DNA of 46,898 bases from Burkholderiaceae bacterium (GTDB lineage: Bacteria > Pseudomonadota > Gammaproteobacteria > Burkholderiales > Burkholderiaceae_D), in NCBI GenBank assembly GCA_019751755.1, contig JAIENA010000148.1, positions 1 through 46,898 on the forward strand. Reading direction: 5' to 3'. The position numbers and the translations under genes are program-made. The notes beneath the pieces were generated by a model that saw only the letters and a list, made by a program, of their open reading frames with translations, made no database searches and was not told the origin of the DNA. The stretch's first letter is position 1, and every line of letters starts with the position of its first letter. Positions 17,281-25,517 of this stretch are shown here, one piece after another.

Positions 17281-18173
17281 CCAGACGGTGTTGCCAGACA
17301 CACTTGCGCCATGGCGCGGAAGCGCGCCAGCAGCGCGCCGCCGTCGCCGGCGCGGCAATTCATGATCACCGGCGACGTCACGCCGGCATCGGCGATCGCG
17401 CAATAGGCCACGCCATTGCCATGCGCGTGGCGCGCCGACGCCGGCACCAGGGCCACGCCCAGCCCGGCCGCCACCAGCCCCAGCGCGGTCTGCATCTCAT
17501 TGGCTTCCCGGGTGGCGGCCGGCCGCAAGCCGCGCCGCGCAAACAAGTCCAGCACCTGGTCGGCATAGCCGGGCCGTGGCCGGGCCGGATACACCACCAG
17601 CGGCTGGTCCGCCAGCGCCGCCATGGTCACCGCGCCCTGCTCCAGCAAGGGGTGGCCAGCCGGCATGGCGGCCAGCAGCGGTTCGTGCATCAGGGTGACG
17701 CAGGCGATTTCCGGGTCGTGCAGCGGCAGCCGGCCAAAGCCGACGTCGATGCGGCCCAGCTTCAGCGCTGTGGCCTGCGCGATCGTCATCAATTCCGTAA
17801 AGCCGGTCTCGACGCCCGGTTCCGCCAGGCGGAAGCGGCGGATCAAGTCCGGCAGCGCGCCGCACATGACGGACGGCACGAAGCCGATGCCGAACCAGGT
17901 TTTCCCGCCTTGCGCCAAACGGCGCGTATCGTCCTCGATTTCGCGCAGGCGCGACACCACGTGGCGGGTCTGCTCGTAATAAAATTTGCCGGCCACCGTA
18001 AGGGCGATCGGCCGTGATTCGCGGTCGATCAATGTCACTTGCAGGCATTGTTCCAATTGGCGGATCTGCCGGCTCAGCGGCGGCTGCGCCATGTGCAGCA
18101 GTTCGGCGGCGCGGCTGAAGCTGAGTGTGTCCGCCACCGCGTGAAAATACCGCAGATGGCGCAATTCAATCAT
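17277..18173 (-). CDS. LysR-type regulator, CatR/BenM/CatM-like
   Basis: About 298 residues from the ATG at 18173. The N-terminal winged helix-turn-helix (MIELRHLRYFHAVADTLSFS, AAELLHMAQPPLSRQIRQLE) closely matches the BenM/CatM/CatR subgroup, including the PPLSRQI recognition helix. The effector domain has subgroup motifs such as IGFVPSVM and GRIDVGFGRLP. Known members respond to cis,cis-muconate and control cat and ben genes. Here the gene does not diverge from catB as usual: it converges on pcaD with a 4-bp overlap and is the last gene of the monooxygenase operon, its ATG overlapping the flavin reductase stop. It may control catBCD, the monooxygenase operon or both. Confidence 0.92.
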   Translation of the reverse strand: MIELRHLRYFHAVADTLSFSRAAELLHMAQPPLSRQIRQLEQCLQVTLIDRESRPIALTVAGKFYYEQTRHVVSRLREIEDDTRRLAQGGKTWFGIGFVPSVMCGALPDLIRRFRLAEPGVETGFTELMTIAQATALKLGRIDVGFGRLPLHDPEIACVTLMHEPLLAAMPAGHPLLEQGAVTMAALADQPLVVYPARPRPGYADQVLDLFARRGLRPAATREANEMQTALGLVAAGLGVALVPASARHAHGNGVAYCAIADAGVTSPVIMNCRAGDGGALLARFRAMAQVCLATPSG

Positions 18174-18697
18174 GCGTGGACCTGCGGGCGCACCGTATGA
18201 AACAGACGCTTGAAGTAGACCAGGCTGTCCTGCTCCGCGTCGACGGCGATGTCGTCCAGTTCGACGAACATCACGGAATGCGAACCGACTTGCTTGCAGT
18301 CGCGGATATGGCCTTGCAGCTGCACCAGCGCGCCGCTCAATACCGGCTGGCGCGCAACGCCGTCCTGCCAATGGTTGTGGGTGAAGCGTTCGGCCATCGG
18401 CAGCTTGGTCGCGCCGGCGAAATGCAGCGCCAGCTGTTCATGTTCGCCGCCCAGCACATTGACGCACAGGTGGCCGTTTTGCGTGAAGACGTCGTGCATC
18501 GCACTGTTGCGGTTGATGCAGACCAGCACCGTGGGCGGGCTGTCCGTCACGGAACACACGGCACTGGCCGTGATGCCACAGCGGCCGGCGGCGCCGTCGG
18601 TGGTGATGATGCACACGGCGGCCGGCAAGTGCGCCATGGCGTTGCGGAAGGCGAGTTGCTGTGCGGTCAATGGCGTGGGGGTGGCAGGGGCGGTCAT
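18170..18697 (-). CDS. Flavin reductase (HpaC-like, NAD(P)H:FMN/FAD)
   Basis: About 175 residues. I start at the ATG at 18697 because a GGAG site lies seven bases upstream; another ATG 12 bp earlier lacks one. It belongs to the flavin-reductase-like split-barrel family: FRNAMAHLPAAVCIITTDG, GITASAVCSVTDSPPTVLVC, NRNSAMHDVFTQNGHLCVNV and GHIRDCKQVGSHSVMFVELD are characteristic of reductase partners of two-component monooxygenases (HpaC, HsaB type). They use NAD(P)H to supply reduced flavin. No two-component oxygenase partner is adjacent, only a class A FAD monooxygenase, which normally reduces its own flavin. It is coupled to the LysR gene downstream by ATGA. Confidence 0.92.
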   Translation of the reverse strand: MTAPATPTPLTAQQLAFRNAMAHLPAAVCIITTDGAAGRCGITASAVCSVTDSPPTVLVCINRNSAMHDVFTQNGHLCVNVLGGEHEQLALHFAGATKLPMAERFTHNHWQDGVARQPVLSGALVQLQGHIRDCKQVGSHSVMFVELDDIAVDAEQDSLVYFKRLFHTVRPQVHA

Positions 18698-18795
18698 GGC
18701 GGTCTCCATAGGTTGGTGAAAACCAGCATACGGGACCGCCCCGGTGCGGACAATCCGGTTGAATGGCAAGCCGGCTAAAGAAATCCCCTAGCAGG

Positions 18796-19005
18796 CTAGC
18801 CGTGGGCCTCGGCCAGCGCCGCGCGCAGCACCGCCAGGTCGCCGATATGGTTCGACAGCAGCAGGATCAAGCGGGCATTGAACATGCTGCTTTGTGCCGC
18901 GTCCAACCCCTGGTGGGCGTCGATCAGCGCTTCATAGTAGGCGTCCGGATCGGACAGGTTCGGCGCCAGGTTCAGTGTTGCCGGGGTCATCGCGTTGCGG
19001 TTCAT
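18796..19005 (-). CDS. DUF2783 domain small protein
   Basis: A 69-residue acidic protein. LAPNLSDPDAYYEALIDAHQ and LDAAQSSMFNARLILLLSNH match the DUF2783 family, short proteins typically encoded directly after class A FAD monooxygenases. Its ATG overlaps the monooxygenase stop (ATGA), consistent with obligate coupling and possibly a subunit or stabiliser of that enzyme. No membrane segment or metal motif is seen. Function is unknown for the family. Confidence 0.88.
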   Translation of the reverse strand: MNRNAMTPATLNLAPNLSDPDAYYEALIDAHQGLDAAQSSMFNARLILLLSNHIGDLAVLRAALAEAHG

Positions 19006-20669
19006 GCCGCCTCCTGATTCAAGTCATGACCGCTGGCGCGGGCCACGGCGGCGCGCACCCGCGCCGGGTTGAAGGTGCGCCAGCGCGCGCAGACGTGCTG
19101 ATCGGGGCGCAGCAGGTAATAGGCGCCGGGCGTGGCGTCATAGCGCGCGGCCGCCAGACCGTCACGATCGACCAGCGCGCCGCCGGGCAGCCCAGGCCAC
19201 GGCCCCTGCGGCGCAAGCACCAGCGTTTTCACCGGCACCGGGCCCTCGGCCAGCGCGGCAAAGTCGGGCAGCGCCGCCGCGTCGTCCGGTGCGCCGGCGA
19301 AATACACGCCGGTGAACTCGCCGCCGGTCTGGCGCAACAGCCAGTCGGCCACGCCGTCGGCCGTGACCGGCGCATCGGCGGCCGGCGCGCCCGGGCGCAA
19401 TGGACTGGCGAAGCGATCGGTATCGACGGTATTGAGGGCCGAGTCCCGGTAGGTGGACGGCAGCGACAGGCGCCCGCTGTTGACCAGCCTGCGCGCGAAC
19501 GCATGCGTGCGCGCCAGTCCCAGCACGGCGTCGCGGAACAGACGGCTGACCTCACTCTTGGGCGTGATGAAATCCGTGGCGCGGGTCGAATTCAGGATAT
19601 TTTCATCGGCCGCGAATTCGCGTTCACGCGCATAGGTGTCGAGCAGGCCGTCCGGCGCGTGGCCGTCGAGCACCAGCTTGAGCTTCCATGCCAGGTTTTC
19701 CGCATCCTGCACGCCACTGTTGGCGCCGCGCGCGCCGAATGGCGACACGCCATGGGCGGCATCGCCGGCAAACAGCACGCGGCCATGACGGAACGCCTCC
19801 ATCCGCAGGCACGAAAAAGTATAGATCGAGACCCATTCCAGCTCGAATTCCACCTCCTCGCCGAGCAGCGCGCGGATACGGGGGATCACGCGCTCCGGCG
19901 CCTTTTCCGCCACCGGGTCGGCATCCCAGCCCAACTGGAAGTCGATGCGCCACACATTGTCCGGCTGACGGTGCAGCAAGACCGACTGGCCCGGGTGGAA
20001 TGGCGGGTCGAACCAGAACCAGCGCTCGGCCGGAAAGTCGGCGCGCATTTTCACGTCGGCGATCAGGAAACGGTCGCGGAACGCGCGGCCATGGCTTTCC
20101 AGCCCCAGCAAGGCGCGCAGGGTGCTGCGCCCGCCGTCGGCCGCCACCACGTACTGCGCCTGCAGGTGATAGTCGCCATCGGGTGCGCTGACCGCCAGCG
20201 TCACGCCATCAGCGCGCTGCGTCAGGCCGGTGACTTTGCTGCACCAGCGGATCTCCAGGTTGTCGAGCTGCGCGGCGCGCTCGTACAGGTAGCCTTCGAC
20301 ATAATACTGTTGCAGGTTGATAAAGGCCGGATACTGGTGACCCGGTTCCGGCAACAGGTCAAAGCGGTACACCGGCTGGTCTTGCAGGAAGACGCGGCCG
20401 ACATGCCAGCTGACGCCCTTGTCGAGCATGCGCTCGCCGCAACGCAGGCGGTCGAAAATTTCCAGCGTGCGCTTGGCAAAGCAGATCGCGCGCGAGCCGG
20501 CCGACAGCTTGTTGTCATCGTCAAGCAGCAGCACGCGCACGCCCTGCTGCGCCAGGTCGATGGCGGTGGCCAGGCCCACCGGTCCCGCGCCCACCACCAC
20601 CACCGAATGACTGCCGCCTTCGCGCTCGGCGCCGGGGGCGTACTCAAAGGTCTTGTTTTGATAATCCAT
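19002..20669 (-). CDS. FAD-dependent aromatic monooxygenase (class A)
   Basis: A 555-residue flavoprotein hydroxylase of the PHBH/MhpA/PheA type. Seen: ADP-binding GxGxxG in VVVVGAGPVGLATAIDLA (residues 23-40), the DG motif region VVAADGGRSTLRALLG, and the second FAD motif RVLFAGDAAHGVSPFGARG with GANSGVQDAENLAWKL after it, followed by a thioredoxin-like C-terminal domain (LLRPDQHVCARWR is typical of the family end). Length fits 3-(3-hydroxyphenyl)propionate hydroxylase and phenol-hydroxylase relatives. It would hydroxylate a phenolic ring with NAD(P)H and oxygen. It follows the MBL-fold gene by 15 bp and overlaps DUF2783. The substrate is unknown; proximity to catBCD suggests a catechol-forming step but is not proof. 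Confidence 0.93.
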   Translation of the reverse strand: MDYQNKTFEYAPGAEREGGSHSVVVVGAGPVGLATAIDLAQQGVRVLLLDDDNKLSAGSRAICFAKRTLEIFDRLRCGERMLDKGVSWHVGRVFLQDQPVYRFDLLPEPGHQYPAFINLQQYYVEGYLYERAAQLDNLEIRWCSKVTGLTQRADGVTLAVSAPDGDYHLQAQYVVAADGGRSTLRALLGLESHGRAFRDRFLIADVKMRADFPAERWFWFDPPFHPGQSVLLHRQPDNVWRIDFQLGWDADPVAEKAPERVIPRIRALLGEEVEFELEWVSIYTFSCLRMEAFRHGRVLFAGDAAHGVSPFGARGANSGVQDAENLAWKLKLVLDGHAPDGLLDTYAREREFAADENILNSTRATDFITPKSEVSRLFRDAVLGLARTHAFARRLVNSGRLSLPSTYRDSALNTVDTDRFASPLRPGAPAADAPVTADGVADWLLRQTGGEFTGVYFAGAPDDAAALPDFAALAEGPVPVKTLVLAPQGPWPGLPGGALVDRDGLAAARYDATPGAYYLLRPDQHVCARWRTFNPARVRAAVARASGHDLNQEAA

Positions 20670-20684
20670 GCGATCCCCCTGGTC

Positions 20685-21647
20685 TCAGTCTTGCAGCGCG
20701 TGCCACATTTCCTGGTCGCGCTGCGCGGTCCAGATACGCGGATGCTTGATGCCGCGCGCTTCATCGACGGCGCGCGTGACATCGAACGGCAGGCAATGCT
20801 CGTAAATAAACACATGGCCAAACTTCGGGTCCATGTGCGCGCGCACGTGGCGCATCGCGCCCTTCAGGTCGAGCCCCGCCGCCACGGCCTCCTTCGCGCT
20901 GGCCAGCAGCGTCGTGACGAAGTCCTTGGTGTAATTGATGCCGGCGTTGACCTGTTCCGGCGTGACCAGCGCCGGACCACGGCCCGGTACCAGTTGCTGC
21001 GGTTCCAGCGCGCGCAGCGCCTCCAGCGTGGCCGGCCACTCTTCGAGCTGGGCGTCGCCGGTATAGGCGGCCGCATCGAATTCCACCAGGTCGCCCGAGA
21101 AGCAGATTTTCTGCGACGGGATCCAGGCGATGGTGTCGCCCTTGGTATGGCCCATGCCGATGTGGGCCAGCCGGACTTCCAGGCTGCCCATGAATATCGT
21201 CATTTCCTTGTCAAACACCATGGTCGGCCAGCTCAGGCCCGGCACCGACTCGACCCCGGCAAACAGGCGCGGGAAGCGTTCGATTTCCGATTGCATGTCT
21301 TGCTCACCGCGCTCGACGATCAATTCATAGGTGCCGCGCGACGCGATAATCTGCTGCGCGCCCTCGTTGACGTAGGCCGACGCGCCCAGCACGCGCACCG
21401 CGTGGTAATGCGACAGCACCACATATTTGATCGGCAAATCCGTCACGCTGCGGATATGTTTGATCAGCGCCTGCGCCATCACCGGGGTCGCGGTGGTGTC
21501 GATCACCATCACGCTGTCGTCGCCAATGATCACGCCGGAATTCGGGTCGCCTTCGGCGGTGTAGGCATAGGCGTTGTCGGACAGCTTGATAAAGCTGGTC
21601 TTCTTTTCTTCCAGGTCGGCCTGCGATGCGAATTGTTTCCCTGCCAC
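20685..21647 (-). CDS. Metallo-beta-lactamase-fold hydrolase, non-canonical metal motif
   Basis: About 320 residues from a GTG at 21647, chosen because GGAGAAG lies just upstream; earlier ATGs read through the divergent promoter. MBL fold is shown by SGVIIGDDSVMVIDTTATP, the first-motif region YVVLSHYHAVRVLGAS, AHIGMGHTKGDTIAW and CFSGDLVEFDAA. The usual HxHxDH is replaced by H80-Y-H82-A-V-R: both the Asp and the third His are missing, while the later His and Asp (MGHTKGD, SGDLVEF) remain. The same HYHAVRVLG pattern occurs, from memory, in other MBL proteins beside FAD monooxygenases. It is first in the monooxygenase operon and divergent from a LysR gene. Activity and substrate are unknown. 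Confidence 0.88.
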   Translation of the reverse strand: MAGKQFASQADLEEKKTSFIKLSDNAYAYTAEGDPNSGVIIGDDSVMVIDTTATPVMAQALIKHIRSVTDLPIKYVVLSHYHAVRVLGASAYVNEGAQQIIASRGTYELIVERGEQDMQSEIERFPRLFAGVESVPGLSWPTMVFDKEMTIFMGSLEVRLAHIGMGHTKGDTIAWIPSQKICFSGDLVEFDAAAYTGDAQLEEWPATLEALRALEPQQLVPGRGPALVTPEQVNAGINYTKDFVTTLLASAKEAVAAGLDLKGAMRHVRAHMDPKFGHVFIYEHCLPFDVTRAVDEARGIKHPRIWTAQRDQEMWHALQD

Positions 21648-21732
21648 GATGCTTCTCCAATAAGGGTTGCCGAGCCAGTTCCTCGGTAGGCAAACGATAC
21701 GGCGTGGCATATTATGTGTAAATCGCAAGCCA

Positions 21733-21749
21733 TTCATTAGAACTATGAA
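21733..21749. promoter_or_regulatory. Putative LysR operator overlapping the regulator start codon
   Basis: A perfect interrupted dyad TTCAT-N7-ATGAA spans 21733-21749 and includes the ATG of the LysR gene. A CATTCAT element is also repeated in direct orientation at 21731 and 21753, about two helical turns apart. The 97-bp divergent gap with a dyad is the usual layout for a LysR-controlled promoter, and the position suggests self-repression. Confidence 0.45.
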
Positions 21750-22668
21750 CGACATTCATAACACGGAGTTGGACCTCAATTTGCTGCCGGTGTTCGACGC
21801 CATGATCCGGGTCGGCAATGTCAGCCGCGCCGCCGAGGAACTGGCCATGTCGCAGAGCGCACTGAGCCATGCGCTGAAGCGCTTGCGCCTGTTTTTCGGC
21901 GATCCCTTGTTCCTGAAGACCGGCAGCGGCATGCAGCCGACGCCGAAGGCGCTCGAACTGCGCGCGCCGATCCTGGCTGTCATGGGCACCGTGCGCGGCG
22001 AATTGCTGGTGCGCGAAGGGTTCGATCCGTTGCAGGCGCGGCGCATGTTTTCGCTGTGTCTGACCGATATGGGCGAACTGATTTTCCTGCCACGGCTGAT
22101 CGCGCGGCTGCGCGAGGCGGCCCCCGGCTGTACGCTGCGCACGCTGCAAGTGCCATCGCGCCAGATTCCCGCCGTGCTGGAATCGGGCGAGGCGGACCTG
22201 GCGCTGGGCTCACTGCACGCGGTACCGGACGGGCTGTTCCAGCAACAACTGTTCACCCGCTCGTTCATCACCATCGTCAATCGCGGCAACCAGCAGATCG
22301 GCGCCGAGTTGCCACTGGCGCAATTCATGGCCATGGAACACATCGTGGTGTCGCTGTCCGGCCGGCGCGAAGATGGCTATGACGCCATCATCGACCAGTT
22401 GGCGGGACCGCGGCGGGTCTACCTGACCACGCCGCACTTCCTGACCGTGCCCATGATCATCGAGCACAATCCCGACCTGATCGCCACCGTGCCGCGCGAA
22501 CTGGCGACCCGCTTCGCCACCTACCAAAGCGTGCGCATGGTGGACACGCCGGTCGGCGTGCCGCCGTTCGCGATCCGCCAGCACTGGCATCCACGCTTCC
22601 ACCACGACGCGGCCAATGCGTGGCTGCGCAGGACGATCAAGGAAGTCTTTGATACCTTACCGGAGTAG
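21745..22668 (+). CDS. LysR-family transcriptional regulator
   Basis: About 307 residues from the ATG at 21745. The N-terminal helix-turn-helix (LDLNLLPVFDAMIRVGNVSR, AAEELAMSQSALSHALKRLR) is of the NodD/PcpR/LeuO-like branch of LysR proteins, recognisable by ELDLNLLPVFDAM and the FGDPLFLKTGSGMQPTPKA segment. The effector domain follows with LCLTDMGELIFLPRL and LVGE-type repeats less conserved. It diverges from the MBL-monooxygenase operon across 97 bp, so it is the natural regulator of that operon. Two LysR regulators therefore bracket the monooxygenase operon. Effector unknown. Confidence 0.93.
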   Translation: MNDIHNTELDLNLLPVFDAMIRVGNVSRAAEELAMSQSALSHALKRLRLFFGDPLFLKTGSGMQPTPKALELRAPILAVMGTVRGELLVREGFDPLQARRMFSLCLTDMGELIFLPRLIARLREAAPGCTLRTLQVPSRQIPAVLESGEADLALGSLHAVPDGLFQQQLFTRSFITIVNRGNQQIGAELPLAQFMAMEHIVVSLSGRREDGYDAIIDQLAGPRRVYLTTPHFLTVPMIIEHNPDLIATVPRELATRFATYQSVRMVDTPVGVPPFAIRQHWHPRFHHDAANAWLRRTIKEVFDTLPE

Positions 22669-22821
22669 ACCGGTGGCGGCGCGCACGGCCAGGCTTACAG
22701 GGCAACAACACCGCTATGCATTTTTACAACAATCATCTTGCAAGTCAGTTGTCGGCCGCCCATTTGCTGGCAGCGCATGGGATACTGTTTGGTACCGGCA
22801 GTTTGCCACGGAGGCAGTGTC

Positions 22822-24894
22822 ATGCCCGAAACCGCACCCGCTCCATCCACGACACTGCGTGAGTCCGCAGACGCTCGCCTGCAGTTGCTGCGCGAGTGTC
22901 CGACGGCGCACCAGTTGCGGCATTACGCCGACATCCTGCAGCAGTTGGCCACCGACCACCTCGATGGCCAGCTCAATAGCGCGCAAGCGCTGGAGCTGCA
23001 GGCATTCCAGTTACACGCCATGGCGGCGGACATGAACCAGCCGGTCGAAGCCATGCTGGTACAAGCCATGGACTTGCACTTGCGGGCCCAGACCGCCCAG
23101 TACCTGCCGGCCCAGGCCGCCGCCCTGCGCGCGCTGCACTGGATCCAGATGCGCATGCGCCTGCACCACGCGTCGCTCGACAGCCTGGCCAGGGCCGCTG
23201 AACTGTACGAGCGCTGCGGCCAGCCACAGTTGGCGCTGCTGGTGCAGGCGGCGCGCTGCCGCGTGCTGCTCAGTGCGGAGATGCACATTGAACTGCATGC
23301 GTTCTGCGCCGGCTTGCTGGCCCGGCCGGAAGTGCTGCCGCCGACCATCCATGCGATGCTGCATGATTACGCCGCCTCCGCCTCGTACTACCTGGCCGTC
23401 GAGCAGATTGACACGCCGGCGGCGGAACCACACTGGCGCGATTGCCTTGCCCACCGAGAACAATTCCTAAAAGCAACACGCAGCCACCAGTTGCGCGCCC
23501 ACGAATGCCTGGCCCTGCTGAACCTGGCCATCGTCAACGCCACCTGTGAACACGCGGACGCCAGCCGCGCCTACATGCGCCAGTTGCGGGAACAGTTCGT
23601 CATTGATGTCAACTGGGAATCCTGGCTGCAACTGTGTGAACTGCTGATCCAGTGCGTGGAAGGCGAGCGCGCCGTCGCCTGGCAAGCCCTGCTCGACTAC
23701 GATGCCTGGCTCGACAGCCAATCCGGCGACGCCGTGCGCCAGCGCGAAATCAGCCTGATCTCGATCCGCCGCTATGGCCGCCGCTGGGGCCACCTGGAAC
23801 AGGCACTGCAAGCCTGCGCCACGCAGATCGCCTTCGAGCGCCAGCACAAGCGCGAACTGGCACGGTCGCTGGGCGATACCTTGAACGCGGTGATGGAGCG
23901 GCCGCAACTGCTGTACCAGAATGCCGTATTGGCGCAGCAAGGCACCGAGTTGGAAAATGCCCTGATGCAGCGCAACCTGGAGTTAAACGATGCGCTGGCA
24001 ACCCTGCGCCAGGAAGCCGCCGTGCGCCAGCAAGCCGAAGCGGCGCTGCGCCAGGCACATGACGAACTGGAGCAGAAAGTACGCGAGCGCAGCGCCGAAT
24101 TGGCACAAGCCTTGCAGTCCTTGATGCAGCGCGAAAAACAGCTGGGGCTGTCGCGCCTGGTGGTGGGCATGGCGCACGAGATGAACACACCGCTCGGCAA
24201 TGCGCGGGTGGCCGCCAGTGTCATCACCGGCCGCGCCGGCGAATTGACGCGTTTGCTCGATAGCGGCACGCTGCGCCGCAGCCAACTGCTCGATTTGTTG
24301 GACAACCTCACCGAGGGGGGCGGCCTGATCGAACGGGCGCTGGGCCAGATCAGCGAGCTGGTCGACCGTTTCAAGGGCCTGTCCGTCGATCCGACACAGG
24401 AAGCGCGGGTCGTCTTCAACCTGAGCGACCGGTTGCGCTTCTTCCACTATCACAGCCAGCAACGGCTGCGGGCGCGCGGCATCCACATGACGTTGTCGTT
24501 GCCGGACAACCTGTGGCTGGAAGGATATCCGGGCGCCTTGCAAGTGGTCTTCCAGCACCTGCTCGACAATTGCCTGCAACATGCCTTTGCCGGCGACAGC
24601 GGCGGCACCGTGACCGTCAGTGCCCGCGGTGACGGCCCGGCACTGCTGCTGCAATGGGAAGACGACGGCTGCGGCATTGCTGCGCAACACCTGTCACGGG
24701 TGCTGGACCCGTTCTACACCACCCAGTTGGGACAGACCGGCAAGGGCCTCGGCCTGTCCAGCGTCCACAGCATCGTGGTCAACCTGATGCAGGGCCAGGT
24801 CGCGGTGGAGAGCGGCGCGGGCCGGGGCACGCGCATCGTGCTGCGGCTGCCGGTGGCGCCAGGCCAGCCGCCGGACGCGGCGGCGGCACGCTGA
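22822..24894 (+). CDS. Cytosolic sensor histidine kinase with helical N-terminal domain
   Basis: About 690 residues from the ATG at 22822, which has GGAGG upstream. No membrane segment or signal peptide is visible, so it is soluble. The first about 370 residues are alpha-helical and Ala/Leu-rich in a TPR-like pattern, followed by a coiled coil (about 375-440, ALRQAHDELEQKVRERSAEL). The dimerisation/phosphoacceptor box VVGMAHEMNTPLGNARV has His452; the ATPase domain has VFQHLLDNCLQHAF (N box), WEDDGCGIA (G1), FYTTQLGQTGKGLGLSSVHS (F/G2). The gene is alone: no receiver domain and no response regulator beside it. Its sensory input is unknown; the 153-bp gap before it contains nothing I can name. 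Confidence 0.92.
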   Translation: MPETAPAPSTTLRESADARLQLLRECPTAHQLRHYADILQQLATDHLDGQLNSAQALELQAFQLHAMAADMNQPVEAMLVQAMDLHLRAQTAQYLPAQAAALRALHWIQMRMRLHHASLDSLARAAELYERCGQPQLALLVQAARCRVLLSAEMHIELHAFCAGLLARPEVLPPTIHAMLHDYAASASYYLAVEQIDTPAAEPHWRDCLAHREQFLKATRSHQLRAHECLALLNLAIVNATCEHADASRAYMRQLREQFVIDVNWESWLQLCELLIQCVEGERAVAWQALLDYDAWLDSQSGDAVRQREISLISIRRYGRRWGHLEQALQACATQIAFERQHKRELARSLGDTLNAVMERPQLLYQNAVLAQQGTELENALMQRNLELNDALATLRQEAAVRQQAEAALRQAHDELEQKVRERSAELAQALQSLMQREKQLGLSRLVVGMAHEMNTPLGNARVAASVITGRAGELTRLLDSGTLRRSQLLDLLDNLTEGGGLIERALGQISELVDRFKGLSVDPTQEARVVFNLSDRLRFFHYHSQQRLRARGIHMTLSLPDNLWLEGYPGALQVVFQHLLDNCLQHAFAGDSGGTVTVSARGDGPALLLQWEDDGCGIAAQHLSRVLDPFYTTQLGQTGKGLGLSSVHSIVVNLMQGQVAVESGAGRGTRIVLRLPVAPGQPPDAAAAR

Positions 24895-24926
24895 GCCGGC
24901 CCATCAACCACCGCCCGGCGGCAACG

Positions 24927-25517
24927 CTACGGCGTGTCGCCAGGCTGCCACCCCAGGTTTTCGGCGGGCAGCAGCGTGACGGAGCGACTCAAGCCGAACG
25001 ACATATTGATCAGCGGGAAGGCGCTCTGGTAGCGGACCGCGACGCAGTCGGCGCTGTTGGCCGGATCGCAGATCCTGGCCCTGACCAGGCGGATGCAGTC
25101 GCCAGCATAGGGATTTTGCACGCAATTGACATGGTTGCGGGCCGGACTCGCGGGGAGGCTTGCGGCCGGCATCGACGCATAAGTCATCACGCCGCTGGCA
25201 TCGCGCGTGATCGACAGGTAGTCGATCCGCACATGCGCGTCGGTCACGGGCGCGCCTAACGGCAAGCGCCCGCCAACCGCATCGAACACCGCCGACCGGC
25301 CGATGGCGCTCATGGTTGCGCTGTTGGTGAAATCGGCCAGCGCCGCCGAAGTTGCCGCCCGGCGCGTGACCTCCGGCAGCATATTGACCACGTAGAGCGC
25401 ACGCGCCAACTCCAGGACGGCAAACACAAACAGCAAAAAGAACGGCAGGATAAGGGCCAGTTCGACCATGGCGCCGCCGCTGCGCCGGCAGCGCAGGCAT
25501 GTTGTTCGCATCACCAT
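24927..25517 (-). CDS. TadE-family pilus assembly protein (third of three)
   Basis: About 196 residues. The ATG at 25517 overlaps the preceding TAA by one base (TAATG) and is preceded by GGGGAAA. After a basic start comes the TadE-like signal GGAMVELALILPFFLLFVFAVLELARALY; the cleavage/recognition GxxxVE motif with Glu five residues after the Gly is the pseudopilin hallmark. The rest is exported and has two Cys pairs (NCVQNPYAGDCIRL, RICDPANSADC). It is the third gene of a minus-strand set of minor pseudopilins of a Tad/Flp-type pilus. Core tad genes (flp, tadA-C, rcpA) are absent from the window. Confidence 0.85.
   Translation of the reverse strand: MVMRTTCLRCRRSGGAMVELALILPFFLLFVFAVLELARALYVVNMLPEVTRRAATSAALADFTNSATMSAIGRSAVFDAVGGRLPLGAPVTDAHVRIDYLSITRDASGVMTYASMPAASLPASPARNHVNCVQNPYAGDCIRLVRARICDPANSADCVAVRYQSAFPLINMSFGLSRSVTLLPAENLGWQPGDTP

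Noticed and set aside
18894-21689. 931-codon plus-strand open frame opposite the FAD monooxygenase and MBL genes
   Set aside because: No domain-like composition; the minus strand carries intact conserved enzymes.
24895-24926. Hairpin between the histidine kinase and the TadE gene as a terminator
   Set aside because: Only a short GCCGG/CCGGC stem with a 15-base loop and no T-run.
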